This document shows, piece after piece, positions 17,171 through 25,927 of a stretch of 64,000 bases of DNA. The DNA lies in assembly GCA_948688495.1 (NCBI GenBank), contig CAPQSW010000001.1, positions 1 through 64,000 on the forward strand, written 5' to 3'. Position numbers and translations under genes: made by a program. Source of the DNA: an uncultured Lachnospiraceae bacterium. GTDB taxonomy: Bacteria > Bacillota > Clostridia > Lachnospirales > Lachnospiraceae. Within the stretch, counting starts at the first letter, position 1. Each line of letters begins with the position of its first letter. The notes under the pieces are model-generated. The model worked only from the letters and a program-made list of their open reading frames with translations, was not told where the DNA came from and did no database searches.

Positions 17171-17491
17171 TTACTTACTTTCTTTTTCCACCGCATCTTC
17201 CGGCTTTTCTACCATGGCAATGGCAGACTTCTGCATCGGGATACGACAGTTTTTGTTGCTTCCGAACTCGACAATAATGGTGTCTTCCGTAATATCAATG
17301 ATTGTTCCATAAAATCCACTCGTTGTCAGAATCGTATCACCTACCGCAAGCTCTGATAGCATGGCATTCTTCCGCTTTGTCTCCTTTTGCTGTGGACGGA
17401 TCATCATAAAATAAAGAGCTACCAGCATTACTACAATCCAAATCAATGAAAAACCAGACATGCTTCCGGCTTCTGCTGCTAAAATAGACAT
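17171..17491 (-). CDS. yajC: YajC, accessory subunit of the Sec translocase
   Basis: A small (106-residue) membrane protein associated with SecDF-YidC. One transmembrane helix (SGFSLIWIVVMLVALYFMMI) is followed by the family signature RPQQKETKRKNAMLSELAVG and a cytoplasmic SH3-like part (GDTILTTSGFYGTIIDITED). It follows tgt, the classic tgt-yajC order, although secDF is not next to it here. Confidence 0.95.
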   Translation of the reverse strand: MSILAAEAGSMSGFSLIWIVVMLVALYFMMIRPQQKETKRKNAMLSELAVGDTILTTSGFYGTIIDITEDTIIVEFGSNKNCRIPMQKSAIAMVEKPEDAVEKESK

Positions 17492-17615
17492 ATTCTTTCC
17501 TCCTGCTTTTCTGCTTTTCTAAACCACTGTTTCCAGCTAAAATTTACACGCTTATACTATTTTACACAAAATGACACACGAGGGCAAGTGTTTTCTAAGA
17601 TTTTTTTGTATCAGT

Positions 17616-18743
17616 TCAGCCAGCAGCCATCCGCTCCAGCTTCTCCTTCTTATACGAATGGAATCTTCCCTCATCCAAAGCATCCCTTATCTCCGCCATC
17701 ATCGTATTATAAAAATACAGGTTATGAAGCACGCAAAGCCGCATCCCCAACATTTCCTTTGCCTTGAGCAGATGACGGATATATGCCCTGCTGTAATGCC
17801 TGCACGCCGGACATTGGCAATTCTCCTCAATCGGCCTGTCATCTAATGCGTACTTCTGGTTGAAAAGGTTTAATTTCCCACTATTGGTATATACATGGCC
17901 ATGACGTCCATTTCGGCTAGGATACACACAGTCAAAAAAGTCCACGCCGCGCTCCACGCCCTCTAAGATATTGGCTGGTGTTCCCACACCCATCAGATAC
18001 GTAGGTTTATCTACCGGCAGATGCGGCACAGTCACATCCAGAATATGGTACATCTCCTCATGGCTTTCCCCCACTGCAAGCCCTCCGATCGCATACCCAT
18101 CCAATTCCAGCTCTGCAATTGCCTTGGCATGTTCTATACGAATGTCATCAAAAACTGCTCCCTGATTGATACCAAATAACATCTGCTGTCTGTTGATGGT
18201 TGTCTCCAACCCATTAAGACGCTTCATCTCCTTTTTACAGCGCCTAAGCCATCTAGTCGTCCGTGCCACAGAAGCCTCCACATAAGAACGTTCCGCCACA
18301 CTTGAGGGACACTCATCAAATGCCATGGCAATTGTCGAGGCAAGATTGGACTGTATCTGCATACTCTCCTCAGGTCCCATGAAAATCTTCTTCCCATCAA
18401 TATGGGAATTGAAATACACGCCCTCCTCCTTAATCTTTCTGAGCTTTGCGAGGGAAAACACCTGAAATCCACCGGAATCAGTGAGAATAGGCTTGTCCCA
18501 TGCCATAAACTTATGAAGTCCTCCCAACTTCTTTACCACTTCATCCCCCGGACGCACATGAAGATGATATGTGTTGGAAAGCTGTACCTGTGTGCCGATT
18601 TCCTGCAAATCCTGTGTGGATACGGCGCCCTTGATTGCAGCCACAGTCCCAACATTCATAAATACCGGGGTCTGAATAGTTCCGTGTACCGTCTGAAATT
18701 CCCCGCGTTTTGCCATGCCTTCCTGTTTTAATAATCTATACAT
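17616..18743 (-). CDS. tgt: queuine tRNA-ribosyltransferase
   Basis: Exchanges guanine 34 of GUN-anticodon tRNAs for preQ1, the start of queuosine. About 375 residues from MYRLLKQEG, chosen because AAAGGAAG lies seven bases before it; the frame is open to 18788. Visible features: the base-recognition segment LTDSGGFQVFSLAKLRKI, the nucleophile region GVDFFDCVYPSRNGRHGHVYT, and the zinc site CQCPACRHYSRAYIRHLLKAKE with the distant H (LHNLYFY). No preQ1 synthesis genes are in the window. Confidence 0.97.
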   Translation of the reverse strand: MYRLLKQEGMAKRGEFQTVHGTIQTPVFMNVGTVAAIKGAVSTQDLQEIGTQVQLSNTYHLHVRPGDEVVKKLGGLHKFMAWDKPILTDSGGFQVFSLAKLRKIKEEGVYFNSHIDGKKIFMGPEESMQIQSNLASTIAMAFDECPSSVAERSYVEASVARTTRWLRRCKKEMKRLNGLETTINRQQMLFGINQGAVFDDIRIEHAKAIAELELDGYAIGGLAVGESHEEMYHILDVTVPHLPVDKPTYLMGVGTPANILEGVERGVDFFDCVYPSRNGRHGHVYTNSGKLNLFNQKYALDDRPIEENCQCPACRHYSRAYIRHLLKAKEMLGMRLCVLHNLYFYNTMMAEIRDALDEGRFHSYKKEKLERMAAG

Positions 18744-18772
18744 AAAATACTTCCTTTCTGCTATAATCGAAC

Positions 18773-18801
18773 AGTATAACAGATTCATTTTTGTTTCTCA
18801 A
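18773..18801 (-). promoter_or_regulatory. predicted sigma-A promoter of tgt
   Basis: On the minus strand TTGAGA (18796-18801), a 17-base spacer and TATACT (18773-18778), about 30 bases before the tgt start. It probably drives tgt-yajC and, by read-through, the leuB-ilvB-serC-serA genes. Confidence 0.65.
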
Positions 18802-18812
18802 GTAAAAAATAC

Positions 18813-18841
18813 TTTTCATTCCCACTGATATTGACTATAAT
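18813..18841 (+). promoter_or_regulatory. predicted sigma-A promoter of aroC
   Basis: TATAAT at 18836-18841 with a weak TTTTCA at 18813-18818, 17 bases apart. It is divergent from the tgt promoter. Confidence 0.45.
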
Positions 18842-18875
18842 GATATTAGTACGTACTTATGAGAAGGAGATTATT

Positions 18876-20018
18876 ATGGCTGGTTCAACACTTGGAAAAC
18901 ATTTTCAGATTACTACCTGGGGCGAATCCCACGGAAAAGGCATCGGCGTTGTCGTGGATGGCTGTCCCGCAGGGCTTCCCCTTGAGGAATCCGATATACA
19001 GAAATTTTTAGACCGCAGGAAACCCGGACAGTCCCGCTACTCTACCCAGCGTAAAGAAGGCGACCACGTGGAAATCCTCTCCGGCGTTTTTGAAGGACAT
19101 ACTACCGGAACGCCAATTAGCCTGGTTGTATTTAATGAAGATCAGCGTTCTCGTGATTACGGGGATATTGCCAACTATTACCGACCGGGACATGCAGATT
19201 ATACCTTTGACAAAAAATATGGTTTCCGGGACTATCGGGGCGGCGGACGTTCCTCCGGGCGTGAGACAATTGGACGGGTTGCTGCAGGCGCAATTGCCAT
19301 AAAAGTTTTAAATAAACTTGGACTTTCTTTCCTGACATATTCCCGTGCCATCGGCCCGGTCGTCATTCCACAAAGCGCAGATGATTTACTGGCAGCTATA
19401 GAACAGAATAACTGCTGCTCCCTTACAAAATTACAGGAACATATCCTTGCAAACCCTCTCTATATGCCGGACATTGCTTCCTCCGAAAAAGCACAGGAAT
19501 ATCTGGAAGAATGCATGAGACATTCTGACTCTGCCGGTGGAATTGTGGAAGGAATTATCACTGGCGTTCCGGCAGGTATCGGGGAACCGGTGTTTGACAA
19601 GCTCGATGCAAACCTGGCAAAAGCAATTTTCTCCATCGGCGCGGTCAAGGGCTTTGAAATAGGCGCCGGCTTTGCGGCTGCATCTTCCAAGGGCTCAGAA
19701 AACAATGACACTCTGCGTATGAAAGATAACATGGTTACATTTGGAAGCAACCATGCTGGCGGCATTCTAGGCGGAATCAGCAACGGCGCCCCGATTATCT
19801 ACCGTGCTGCATTCAAGCCTACCCCATCGATTGCATCCATACAGCAAACAGTAAATAAATCCCGGGAGGATATTGATATCTCCATTCATGGTCGTCATGA
19901 CCCAATTATCGTACCGCGGGCTGTTGTCGTGGTGGAGTGTATGACAGCACTGACGATTTTGGATTTGATGTTGGAAAATATGGGAACGAAAATGGAACAC
20001 CTAGAAAAACTATACTAG
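18876..20018 (+). CDS. aroC: chorismate synthase
   Basis: Final shikimate-pathway step: EPSP to chorismate, needing reduced FMN. 380 residues from MAGSTLGKHFQITTWGESHG, preceded by AGAAGGAG. The three family signatures are visible: GESHGKGIGVVVDG at the N-terminus, the GGGRSSGRETIGRVAAGAIA segment, and RHDPIIVPRAVVVVE near the C-terminus. It stands alone on the plus strand with no other aro gene nearby. Its 3' end meets a fragment that reads like a decayed ATPase gene on the opposite strand. Confidence 0.97.
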   Translation: MAGSTLGKHFQITTWGESHGKGIGVVVDGCPAGLPLEESDIQKFLDRRKPGQSRYSTQRKEGDHVEILSGVFEGHTTGTPISLVVFNEDQRSRDYGDIANYYRPGHADYTFDKKYGFRDYRGGGRSSGRETIGRVAAGAIAIKVLNKLGLSFLTYSRAIGPVVIPQSADDLLAAIEQNNCCSLTKLQEHILANPLYMPDIASSEKAQEYLEECMRHSDSAGGIVEGIITGVPAGIGEPVFDKLDANLAKAIFSIGAVKGFEIGAGFAAASSKGSENNDTLRMKDNMVTFGSNHAGGILGGISNGAPIIYRAAFKPTPSIASIQQTVNKSREDIDISIHGRHDPIIVPRAVVVVECMTALTILDLMLENMGTKMEHLEKLY

Positions 20019-20160
20019 AATATGCTGCCCCATCCTCATCTTTATCGACCAAATATATCTGTTCTGGATTTAAAAGATTTAAAACTTTTGTGTCATGCGA
20101 GCCAAAAATCAGTTGTGCCAGAAAAGCAAACAAAGCGTCATTCCGTTCACACGGGTGTGC
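20013..20160 (-). pseudogene. possible relic of an AAA15/COG1106-type ATPase
   Basis: One minus-strand frame reads NDALFAFLAQLIFGSHDTKV, then LNLLNPEQIYLVDKDEDGAAY. This resembles the C-terminal H-loop region of OLD/RloC-like AAA15 ATPases (AQLIFTTHDT, then a RDQIYFVEKD pattern), many of which are anti-phage genes. No start, Walker A or the rest of the protein is present, and the 3' end runs into the aroC stop. The match is from memory and not from a search. Confidence 0.35.
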
Positions 20161-20167
20161 ATATTAT

Positions 20168-20215
20168 AAAAAGATATTGCCCTATACTAATATTAGCTAC
20201 AGGACAATATCTTTT
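20168..20215. terminator. bidirectional terminator between aroC and the lactonase gene
   Basis: AAAAAGATATTG pairs with CAATATCTTTT, with additional CCT/AGG pairing inside. A-run and T-run flank the stem, so it works for both convergent genes. Confidence 0.75.
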
Positions 20216-20260
20216 CTTCAAAAACAGACTATCTCTTGGAGTTTAAGCTTCTCCATCATT

Positions 20261-21316
20261 TTACACCAGTTTATGGATGTGTATGCAATTCGGCTGGTCA
20301 ATAGAGATGGGTTTCTCCATCATAAGAAAATACTTCTTGTCGAAATCTACCTTAAAAGTCGTAATCTCATTCGTATCATGATTCAGACTGACAAAATGCC
20401 TGCCATCCGGGAAAATTGCCAGCGTCTTGGGATAATCCCCGCTAATCTTTGATTCGCACACCTCTGTCAATTCTCCGCTTTCTTCATTAATTTCATAAAT
20501 TCTCACAGAATTGCTCCCGGCATTGGAACAGAACAGATATTTTCCATCTGGGCTGATTTCCATTCCTGACGCAGCGCTGTTGCGCTTATCTTCTTTATTT
20601 ACGGTCGGAACTGTCTGTACGTCCTCGAATATCGGACCCTCTTTGGCACATTCATACCGATATACATTGATCTCATTACTCTCCTCACACAGTACATACG
20701 CATAGTCACCCTTTTTACTAAACCGAATCATACGTGGGGAAGAATCCAGTGGAGATCGGATAATGTCGGCCAGCTTCAGTTTCCCTTTTTCGTAGTCAAT
20801 CTGATAGATTTTTACATGGTCCAGCCCGCCGTCCACGGCGCACAGATACCTCTCCCAGGGCGTCAGCTCTACACAATTTACATGGGGGCGGTAATTATGT
20901 TCTGCAATGCTCCTCCCCATGCCTGTATGGAAAATACCGTCTGCAATCCCAGCAATGCTGCCATCCTCATTCAGCCGCATCATGGTCACACGTCCGTCAT
21001 GGTAACCACCCACAAACAAATAACGGTTCTCTTTGTCCACAGACACATAACATCCACGCATGCCGCCAATCCACTCCTCATTGATGGGTTCCAAATCCCC
21101 ATCCTCTAAAATGCGGAATGCCGCTACGCCTTCGTCCGCTATGGAATAAAGAAATCTCCCATCGGCAGAAACAGTCAAATCCGAAGGGTTACTTATAGGA
21201 ACTACTTTCCGTTCCGTTAATTTCCCCGCTTCCACATCCATATCATAAATATGGATGCCAACACTGCTTCCATGGGTGTATGTCCCTACATATGCTACGT
21301 ATTTGTCCTTACTCAT
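20261..21316 (-). CDS. lactonase-family seven-bladed beta-propeller protein (6-phosphogluconolactonase-like)
   Basis: 351 residues of the PF10282 lactonase family (YbhE/Pgl type), which in E. coli hydrolyses 6-phosphogluconolactone. Recurring blade motifs are visible: GRFLYSIAD, NRYLFVGGYHDG, RYLCAVDGG, GDYAYVLCE, GKYLFCSNAGSNSV and GRHFVSLNHDTNEI. The start MSKDKYVAYVGTYTHG is chosen for its GGAGGAG site; it overlaps the end of the TrhP gene by 8 bases. No other pentose-phosphate genes are nearby, so the true substrate is uncertain. Confidence 0.85.
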   Translation of the reverse strand: MSKDKYVAYVGTYTHGSSVGIHIYDMDVEAGKLTERKVVPISNPSDLTVSADGRFLYSIADEGVAAFRILEDGDLEPINEEWIGGMRGCYVSVDKENRYLFVGGYHDGRVTMMRLNEDGSIAGIADGIFHTGMGRSIAEHNYRPHVNCVELTPWERYLCAVDGGLDHVKIYQIDYEKGKLKLADIIRSPLDSSPRMIRFSKKGDYAYVLCEESNEINVYRYECAKEGPIFEDVQTVPTVNKEDKRNSAASGMEISPDGKYLFCSNAGSNSVRIYEINEESGELTEVCESKISGDYPKTLAIFPDGRHFVSLNHDTNEITTFKVDFDKKYFLMMEKPISIDQPNCIHIHKLV

Positions 21317-22550
21317 CTGCCTGCTCCTCCTTTTCATGCCTGCGCAAAATATCATATTCTGCCAACGGCTGTCCTACATCAATATATAATATTTGCTTGG
21401 GATGCGGCGCCGATTCCATCTCCCTGCCTTCCTCATCCCGGATTGACTTCACCGTTACCGCCTGGTTCTCTCCACCCGGCTTCATAACCTCAATTTCCTC
21501 CCCCACAGAAAACTTATTCCGCTGTTCGATACGATAACCTTTCTCACTATTGCTCCCTACAATCCCCAGGTACGTATATTCTTTTACATAAGTATTGTTA
21601 TCGTAAATCTGAGTATTTTCATCCGGCTTCCCAAAGAAAAATCCAGTCGTAAACTGCCGATAGGTACAGCCCACAATCTGCTCTAAATACCAGGGCATAT
21701 TATTCTCATATTTTTCCCTGGATTCAAAATAATCATCAATGGCTCTCCGGTAAGTTCTTGCAACTGTCGCCACATAAAGGGCTGTCTTCATCCTTCCTTC
21801 TATTTTAAAGCTGTCAATCCCCGCCTGAACAAGTTGGGGGATATATTCAATCATACACAAATCCTTGGAATTAAAAATATAAGTCCCTCTTTCATTCTCA
21901 TAAACCGGCATATATTCTCCAGGTCTCGTCTCCTCCACCACTGCATATTTCCATCGGCAGGGATGGGTACAGGCCCCCTGATTGGCATCACGCCCGGTAA
22001 AATAATTGCTTAACAGACATCTTCCTGAATATGAAATACACATGGCACCGTGGATGAATGTCTCTATCTCCAGATCCTGCGGTATGTTCTTACGGATATC
22101 TGCTATCTCCTGCAGGGACAGTTCCCTTGCAGAAACTACGCGTCTGGCCCCCAGCCTGTGCCAAAATTGATATGTGCCGTAATTTGTATTATTTGCCTGG
22201 GTAGAAATATGCACCTCAATCTCTGGACAGATTTCCCTTGCAATGGAAAACACCCCAGGGTCGGAAATAATCAGTGCATCGGGTTTTAACTCGCTTAATT
22301 CCTTAAAGTAATCCCCCACTCCGGCAAGATCGGCATTATGTGCCAAAATATTAGCTGTCACATAGACCTTTACGCCATGTGCATGGGCAAACGCAATTCC
22401 GATGCGCATATCTTCCGTGGAAAAATTCTTTGCTTTTGCCCGAAGGCCAAAAGATTCCCCGCCAATATACACAGCGTCTGCGCCAAAAATCACGGCAATC
22501 TTTAGCACCTCAAGGCTGCTTGCCGGTACAAGAAGTTCTGGTTTTTTCAT
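21309..22550 (-). CDS. trhP: U32 family tRNA uridine-34 hydroxylase-type protein
   Basis: 413 residues of peptidase family U32. In B. subtilis (YrrN/YrrO) and E. coli (YegQ) members called TrhP make 5-hydroxyuridine at tRNA position 34 from prephenate-derived chemistry. Four cysteines likely to hold an Fe-S cluster are in GAMCISYSGRCLLSNYFTGR and the following GACTHPCRW. The N-terminal TIM barrel begins ELLVPASSLEVLKIAV. The start codon overlaps the stop of the O-methyltransferase gene (ATGA), as expected if the two enzymes act in sequence. 'Peptidase' annotations of this family are probably misleading. Confidence 0.85.
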   Translation of the reverse strand: MKKPELLVPASSLEVLKIAVIFGADAVYIGGESFGLRAKAKNFSTEDMRIGIAFAHAHGVKVYVTANILAHNADLAGVGDYFKELSELKPDALIISDPGVFSIAREICPEIEVHISTQANNTNYGTYQFWHRLGARRVVSARELSLQEIADIRKNIPQDLEIETFIHGAMCISYSGRCLLSNYFTGRDANQGACTHPCRWKYAVVEETRPGEYMPVYENERGTYIFNSKDLCMIEYIPQLVQAGIDSFKIEGRMKTALYVATVARTYRRAIDDYFESREKYENNMPWYLEQIVGCTYRQFTTGFFFGKPDENTQIYDNNTYVKEYTYLGIVGSNSEKGYRIEQRNKFSVGEEIEVMKPGGENQAVTVKSIRDEEGREMESAPHPKQILYIDVGQPLAEYDILRRHEKEEQADE

Positions 22551-23194
22551 AGGTTCCTCCTTAGAGTAATCGTGATCCCATCCCCGACAGGAAGCACGGA
22601 AGTTACCAGCTCATCCCTGTGGGTCAGCTCATACAGATACTCACGCATCCGTTTGTGGATCGTACGGTTTCTTCTTGTTACAGCAAAATGAGATTCCAGA
22701 ATATCACCATCCTGCAACACGTTGTCAGAAACCAGTATACCGCCTGGCCGCAAAAGGCGCAATGCTTCTGGAAGGAAATGGATGTACTGTCCTTTTGCCG
22801 CATCCATGAAGATAAAATCATATTCTTCCGTCAGATCCCTCATCACCTCGGCCGCATCACCTTCTAATAATTGTATCACATTCTCTTTCCCAGCGCGTCT
22901 AAAATTTTCCCGGGCAATGGGAATCCTTTTTGCATAATTCTCTATTGTAGTAATCTTACAGTCTGCTGGATTGTAATATTCCATCAACAATGCGGAAAAT
23001 CCTACTGCAGTCCCCACCTCCAAAATACGCTTTGGGTGGTTCATGGCAAGCAGGAGTTTCAAAAGGTTCTGCGTTTCCCGTCGGATGACCGGCACATAAT
23101 TCCTATGTGAGTCTTCTTCTAATTCTGTCAAAAATGGGGGATTCCCGCAGTCCAGAGAGTTGATATATGTGCTCAAACGTTCTTCTATTATCAT
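22547..23194 (-). CDS. trmR: O-methyltransferase, tRNA 5-hydroxyuridine methyltransferase-type
   Basis: 215 residues of the methyltransferase_3 (caffeoyl-CoA OMT-like) family. The SAM site is ILEVGTAVGFSALLMEYYNP, followed by TTIENYAKR and DFIFMDAAKGQY. In B. subtilis the orthologue YrrM (TrmR) turns tRNA ho5U34 into mo5U34 and is encoded just before the TrhP genes, the same arrangement as here. Four-base overlaps (ATGA) join it to both neighbours. The assignment rests on family plus context. Confidence 0.85.
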   Translation of the reverse strand: MIIEERLSTYINSLDCGNPPFLTELEEDSHRNYVPVIRRETQNLLKLLLAMNHPKRILEVGTAVGFSALLMEYYNPADCKITTIENYAKRIPIARENFRRAGKENVIQLLEGDAAEVMRDLTEEYDFIFMDAAKGQYIHFLPEALRLLRPGGILVSDNVLQDGDILESHFAVTRRNRTIHKRMREYLYELTHRDELVTSVLPVGDGITITLRRNL

Positions 23195-23574
23195 TCTTCA
23201 ACTTCCTCGATATCCTCATCCGCAATGACCTGCATCATTTCCTTTGCAGTCTGGGAGGTATTCAGTGTATAGGTTCCCTCTTTCTGCCTATCGTCATACC
23301 CTAACACCTTTAACTGAATCATAAACAGCACTCCGTTGTCTACCAGTTTCTTATCCTCTAAGAGATTTCCCAGCTCCAGTGAAGTCATTCCTTTCTCCAC
23401 CCGTACCGTCACATCCTGTCCCGGAGCTTCCTCCATAGCAGGCTCCGTAAATATGCGGTACCCCAGATCATAGGCTGACTTGCCGGCTCTTAGAACCACA
23501 ATCACAATTAGAATCAGGATAGAAGTGCTCAATATGCTGCCTACAATGTTCAATACAATCCTGCTTTTTCCCAT
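23191..23574 (-). CDS. short MltG-like membrane protein lacking the lytic domain
   Basis: 127 residues: one transmembrane helix (about 9-30), then an extracytoplasmic part with the pattern VRVEKGMTSLELGNLLEDKK and GTYTLNTSQTAKEMMQVI. This is the LysM-like N-terminal portion of endolytic transglycosylase MltG (YceG). MltG proteins are usually about 330-380 residues; the whole catalytic YceG domain with its glutamate is absent. The reading frame is clean and the gene sits where yrrL (mltG) sits in B. subtilis. It is likely a real shortened family member with a non-enzymatic role. Confidence 0.75.
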   Translation of the reverse strand: MGKSRIVLNIVGSILSTSILILIVIVVLRAGKSAYDLGYRIFTEPAMEEAPGQDVTVRVEKGMTSLELGNLLEDKKLVDNGVLFMIQLKVLGYDDRQKEGTYTLNTSQTAKEMMQVIADEDIEEVEE

Positions 23575-23585
23575 GGTTTTATCCC

Positions 23586-23924
23586 CTATGCCTCAAATCC
23601 CAGATCAAATTCAATTTCCATCATTAAACTGTAATTGATACGCTGTACCATACGACATACGGCAAGCTCTGCCGCCAGATATTCATTGACATACGGTTGT
23701 GCACGCAATGGGGCAAATTCTCCTTCCAAACGGTCCATTTCTGCATACAAATCCACATTCCGGCATTTATGCAGTTCAAAGTTCCGTCTGCGAAATTCGT
23801 TAACTGCCCGCTCTTTTTCCGGTTCCTGGTGAATCAGTTCCCGCACCCTCTGATATTCCTTGTATTCCTGGCTGTCCTTGACAGCCTCCACTAAATTACC
23901 TATACATTCGCCTATCCGATCCAT
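23586..23924 (-). CDS. YlbF/YmcA-family protein
   Basis: A 112-residue, all-helical cytoplasmic protein: KDSQEYKEYQRVRELIHQEP, then VNEFRRRNFELHKC and a C-terminal LAVCRMVQRINYSL. The spacing matches Com_YlbF family proteins. In B. subtilis YlbF, YmcA and YaaT form the Y-complex that alters RNase Y cleavage. Here the gene lies 41 bases after the RNase J gene on the same strand, so a role in RNA turnover is a reasonable inference. Confidence 0.78.
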   Translation of the reverse strand: MDRIGECIGNLVEAVKDSQEYKEYQRVRELIHQEPEKERAVNEFRRRNFELHKCRNVDLYAEMDRLEGEFAPLRAQPYVNEYLAAELAVCRMVQRINYSLMMEIEFDLGFEA

Positions 23925-23965
23925 AATAACCTCTTGCTTTCGTTTATCAACATCAGCGGACTACA

Positions 23966-25630
23966 TTAAACTTCCATAATAATCGGCATTATCATAGGCC
24001 TGCGCTTTGTTTTCTTCCAGACAAACTCACTAAGCTCATCCTTCACCTCAGTCTTAATCTTGCCCCAGTCTGTGATATTTCTTCCCATACAGTACTCCAT
24101 CACATCATCCAATACCTGTTTTGCCTCATCCATCAGGCTCTCTGCCCCCCTGACATAGACGAAGCCGCGGCTGACAATATCCGGACCGGCAAGTACCTGT
24201 CCACTGCCGGATTCCAAAGTCATTACCACAATAATAATGCCATCTTCTGCCAGATGCTGACGGTCACGCAGTACGATATTCCCAACGTCTCCTACGCCAA
24301 GTCCGTCTACCAGGATATCCCCTACCGGAACATTACCTGTCACTTTCGCCTCATTTTCATCAAGCTCCAGCACATTCCCGGAAGACAGAATAAATATGTT
24401 CTCCTTGCTGTATCCAAGTTCGCGGGCAATGGATGCCTGCGCCTTTAGATGCTTATATTCCCCATGTACTGGAATTGCATATTTGGGCTTTACCAGCGAA
24501 TAAATGAGCTTAATTTCCTCCCGGCACGCATGGCCGGACACATGGGCATCCTGGAAAATAACTTCTGCCCCCTTCATAAACAGCTCATTGATAACATTAG
24601 AAACTGCTTTCTCATTACCAGGAATTGGATTCGAACTGAATATAATCGTATCCCCCGGCTTAATGGTAACTTTTTTGTGCAGATTCGCTGCCATCCTGGA
24701 CAATGCAGCCATGGATTCCCCCTGGCTTCCAGTCGTAATCAGTACCGTCTGCTCATCCGGATAATTCTTTAACTGTTCAATATCAATCAGCGTATTCTCC
24801 GGAATCTGCAGATACCCCAGCTCCGTAGCGGTAGAAATAATATTCACCATACTCCGCCCCTCTACGACAACCTTTCTGCCAAACTTATATGCAGAATTGA
24901 TAATCTGCTGCACGCGGTCTACATTGGACGCAAATGTCGCGATAATGATACGCGTGTTTTTATGATCTGCAAATATATTGTCAAAGGTCTTTCCTACTGT
25001 ACGCTCAGAATTTGTAAAGCCCGGGCGCTCGGAATTTGTACTGTCGCACATCAATGCCAGCACACCTTTCTTTCCAATCTCTCCAAACCGCTGTAAATCA
25101 ATGGCATCTCCAAATACTGGTGTATAATCCACCTTAAAGTCTCCCGTGTGCACAACAATCCCTGCCGGTGAATAAATAGCAAGAGCTGCCGCATCCTGGA
25201 TACTGTGGTTCGTCTTGATAAACTCCACGCGGAAACATCCTAAATTGATATGCTGTCCGTATTTCACTACCTTACGTTTTACCTTGGTAATCATATTATG
25301 CTCACGCAGCTTATTATCAATAATGCCAATTGTCAGCTTGGTTGCATAAATCGGTACGTTAATGTCGCGGAGCACATAGGGAATCGCCCCGATATGGTCT
25401 TCATGCCCATGCGTAATAAAAAAACCTTTTACTTTATCAATATTATCCTTGAGATAGGTCACATCCGGGATTACCAGATCAATTCCCAGCATATCATCTT
25501 CCGGGAACGATAATCCACAATCCACTACAATAATACTGTCTTCATATTCAAAGGCAGTAATGTTCATTCCAATCTGTTCTAATCCTCCCAATGGAATGAT
25601 TTTCAATTTTGAGTTGTTCTGTTTCTTCAA
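23966..25630 (-). CDS. rnj: ribonuclease J
   Basis: A metallo-beta-lactamase/beta-CASP RNase with 5'-3' exo- and endonuclease activity in mRNA decay and rRNA maturation. The zinc motif THGHEDHIGAIPYVLRDINV gives H74, H76, D78 and H79, with later ligands in NHSIQD and HTGDFKVD; the beta-CASP part includes MCDSTNSERPG and PVHGEYKHLKAQ. I choose a TTG start at 25630 because GAGG lies six bases upstream and gives the usual MKKQNNSKLK; the upstream ATG at 25651 has no SD. About 554 residues, normal for the family. Confidence 0.94.
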   Translation of the reverse strand: MKKQNNSKLKIIPLGGLEQIGMNITAFEYEDSIIVVDCGLSFPEDDMLGIDLVIPDVTYLKDNIDKVKGFFITHGHEDHIGAIPYVLRDINVPIYATKLTIGIIDNKLREHNMITKVKRKVVKYGQHINLGCFRVEFIKTNHSIQDAAALAIYSPAGIVVHTGDFKVDYTPVFGDAIDLQRFGEIGKKGVLALMCDSTNSERPGFTNSERTVGKTFDNIFADHKNTRIIIATFASNVDRVQQIINSAYKFGRKVVVEGRSMVNIISTATELGYLQIPENTLIDIEQLKNYPDEQTVLITTGSQGESMAALSRMAANLHKKVTIKPGDTIIFSSNPIPGNEKAVSNVINELFMKGAEVIFQDAHVSGHACREEIKLIYSLVKPKYAIPVHGEYKHLKAQASIARELGYSKENIFILSSGNVLELDENEAKVTGNVPVGDILVDGLGVGDVGNIVLRDRQHLAEDGIIIVVMTLESGSGQVLAGPDIVSRGFVYVRGAESLMDEAKQVLDDVMEYCMGRNITDWGKIKTEVKDELSEFVWKKTKRRPMIMPIIMEV

Positions 25631-25655
25631 ATTGCACCTCGTTTCATACATTGTC

Positions 25656-25916
25656 TTACATGGTTATGTCCACGTCTTCTAGCATTTCTGAGAAAATTCT
25701 GGATATATCTTCCAGTTCTTCCTCAGATTCTACCATTTCATAAACTGCATCTTCTTCCTCGTCCTGTGACAGCCGTTTTAAGATAAACGCATCACAATCG
25801 CCGTCTTCTTCCTCCGTAACGAGAAGATAGCTTATCCCATTGATTTTAGTCTCCTCCATTACATAAAATTCTAAAGCCTCGCCATCCTGGGGAGACTGAA
25901 ATGTCACTTTTTCCAT
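25656..25916 (-). CDS. DUF1292 protein (YrzB-like)
   Basis: 86 very acidic residues, with the DUF1292 pattern FYVMEETKINGISYLLVTEE and DAFILKRLSQDEEEDAVYEM. Its function is not known. The position, directly after ruvX and ireB, matches yrzB in B. subtilis. The gap to ruvX is 11 bases, so they form one operon. Confidence 0.88.
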   Translation of the reverse strand: MEKVTFQSPQDGEALEFYVMEETKINGISYLLVTEEEDGDCDAFILKRLSQDEEEDAVYEMVESEEELEDISRIFSEMLEDVDITM

Positions 25917-25927
25917 ATTATTTTCCT

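Noticed and set aside
19937..20452. Plus-strand open frame of 171 codons starting inside aroC
   Set aside because: It starts in another frame within aroC, runs across the terminator hairpin and then antisense to the lactonase gene.
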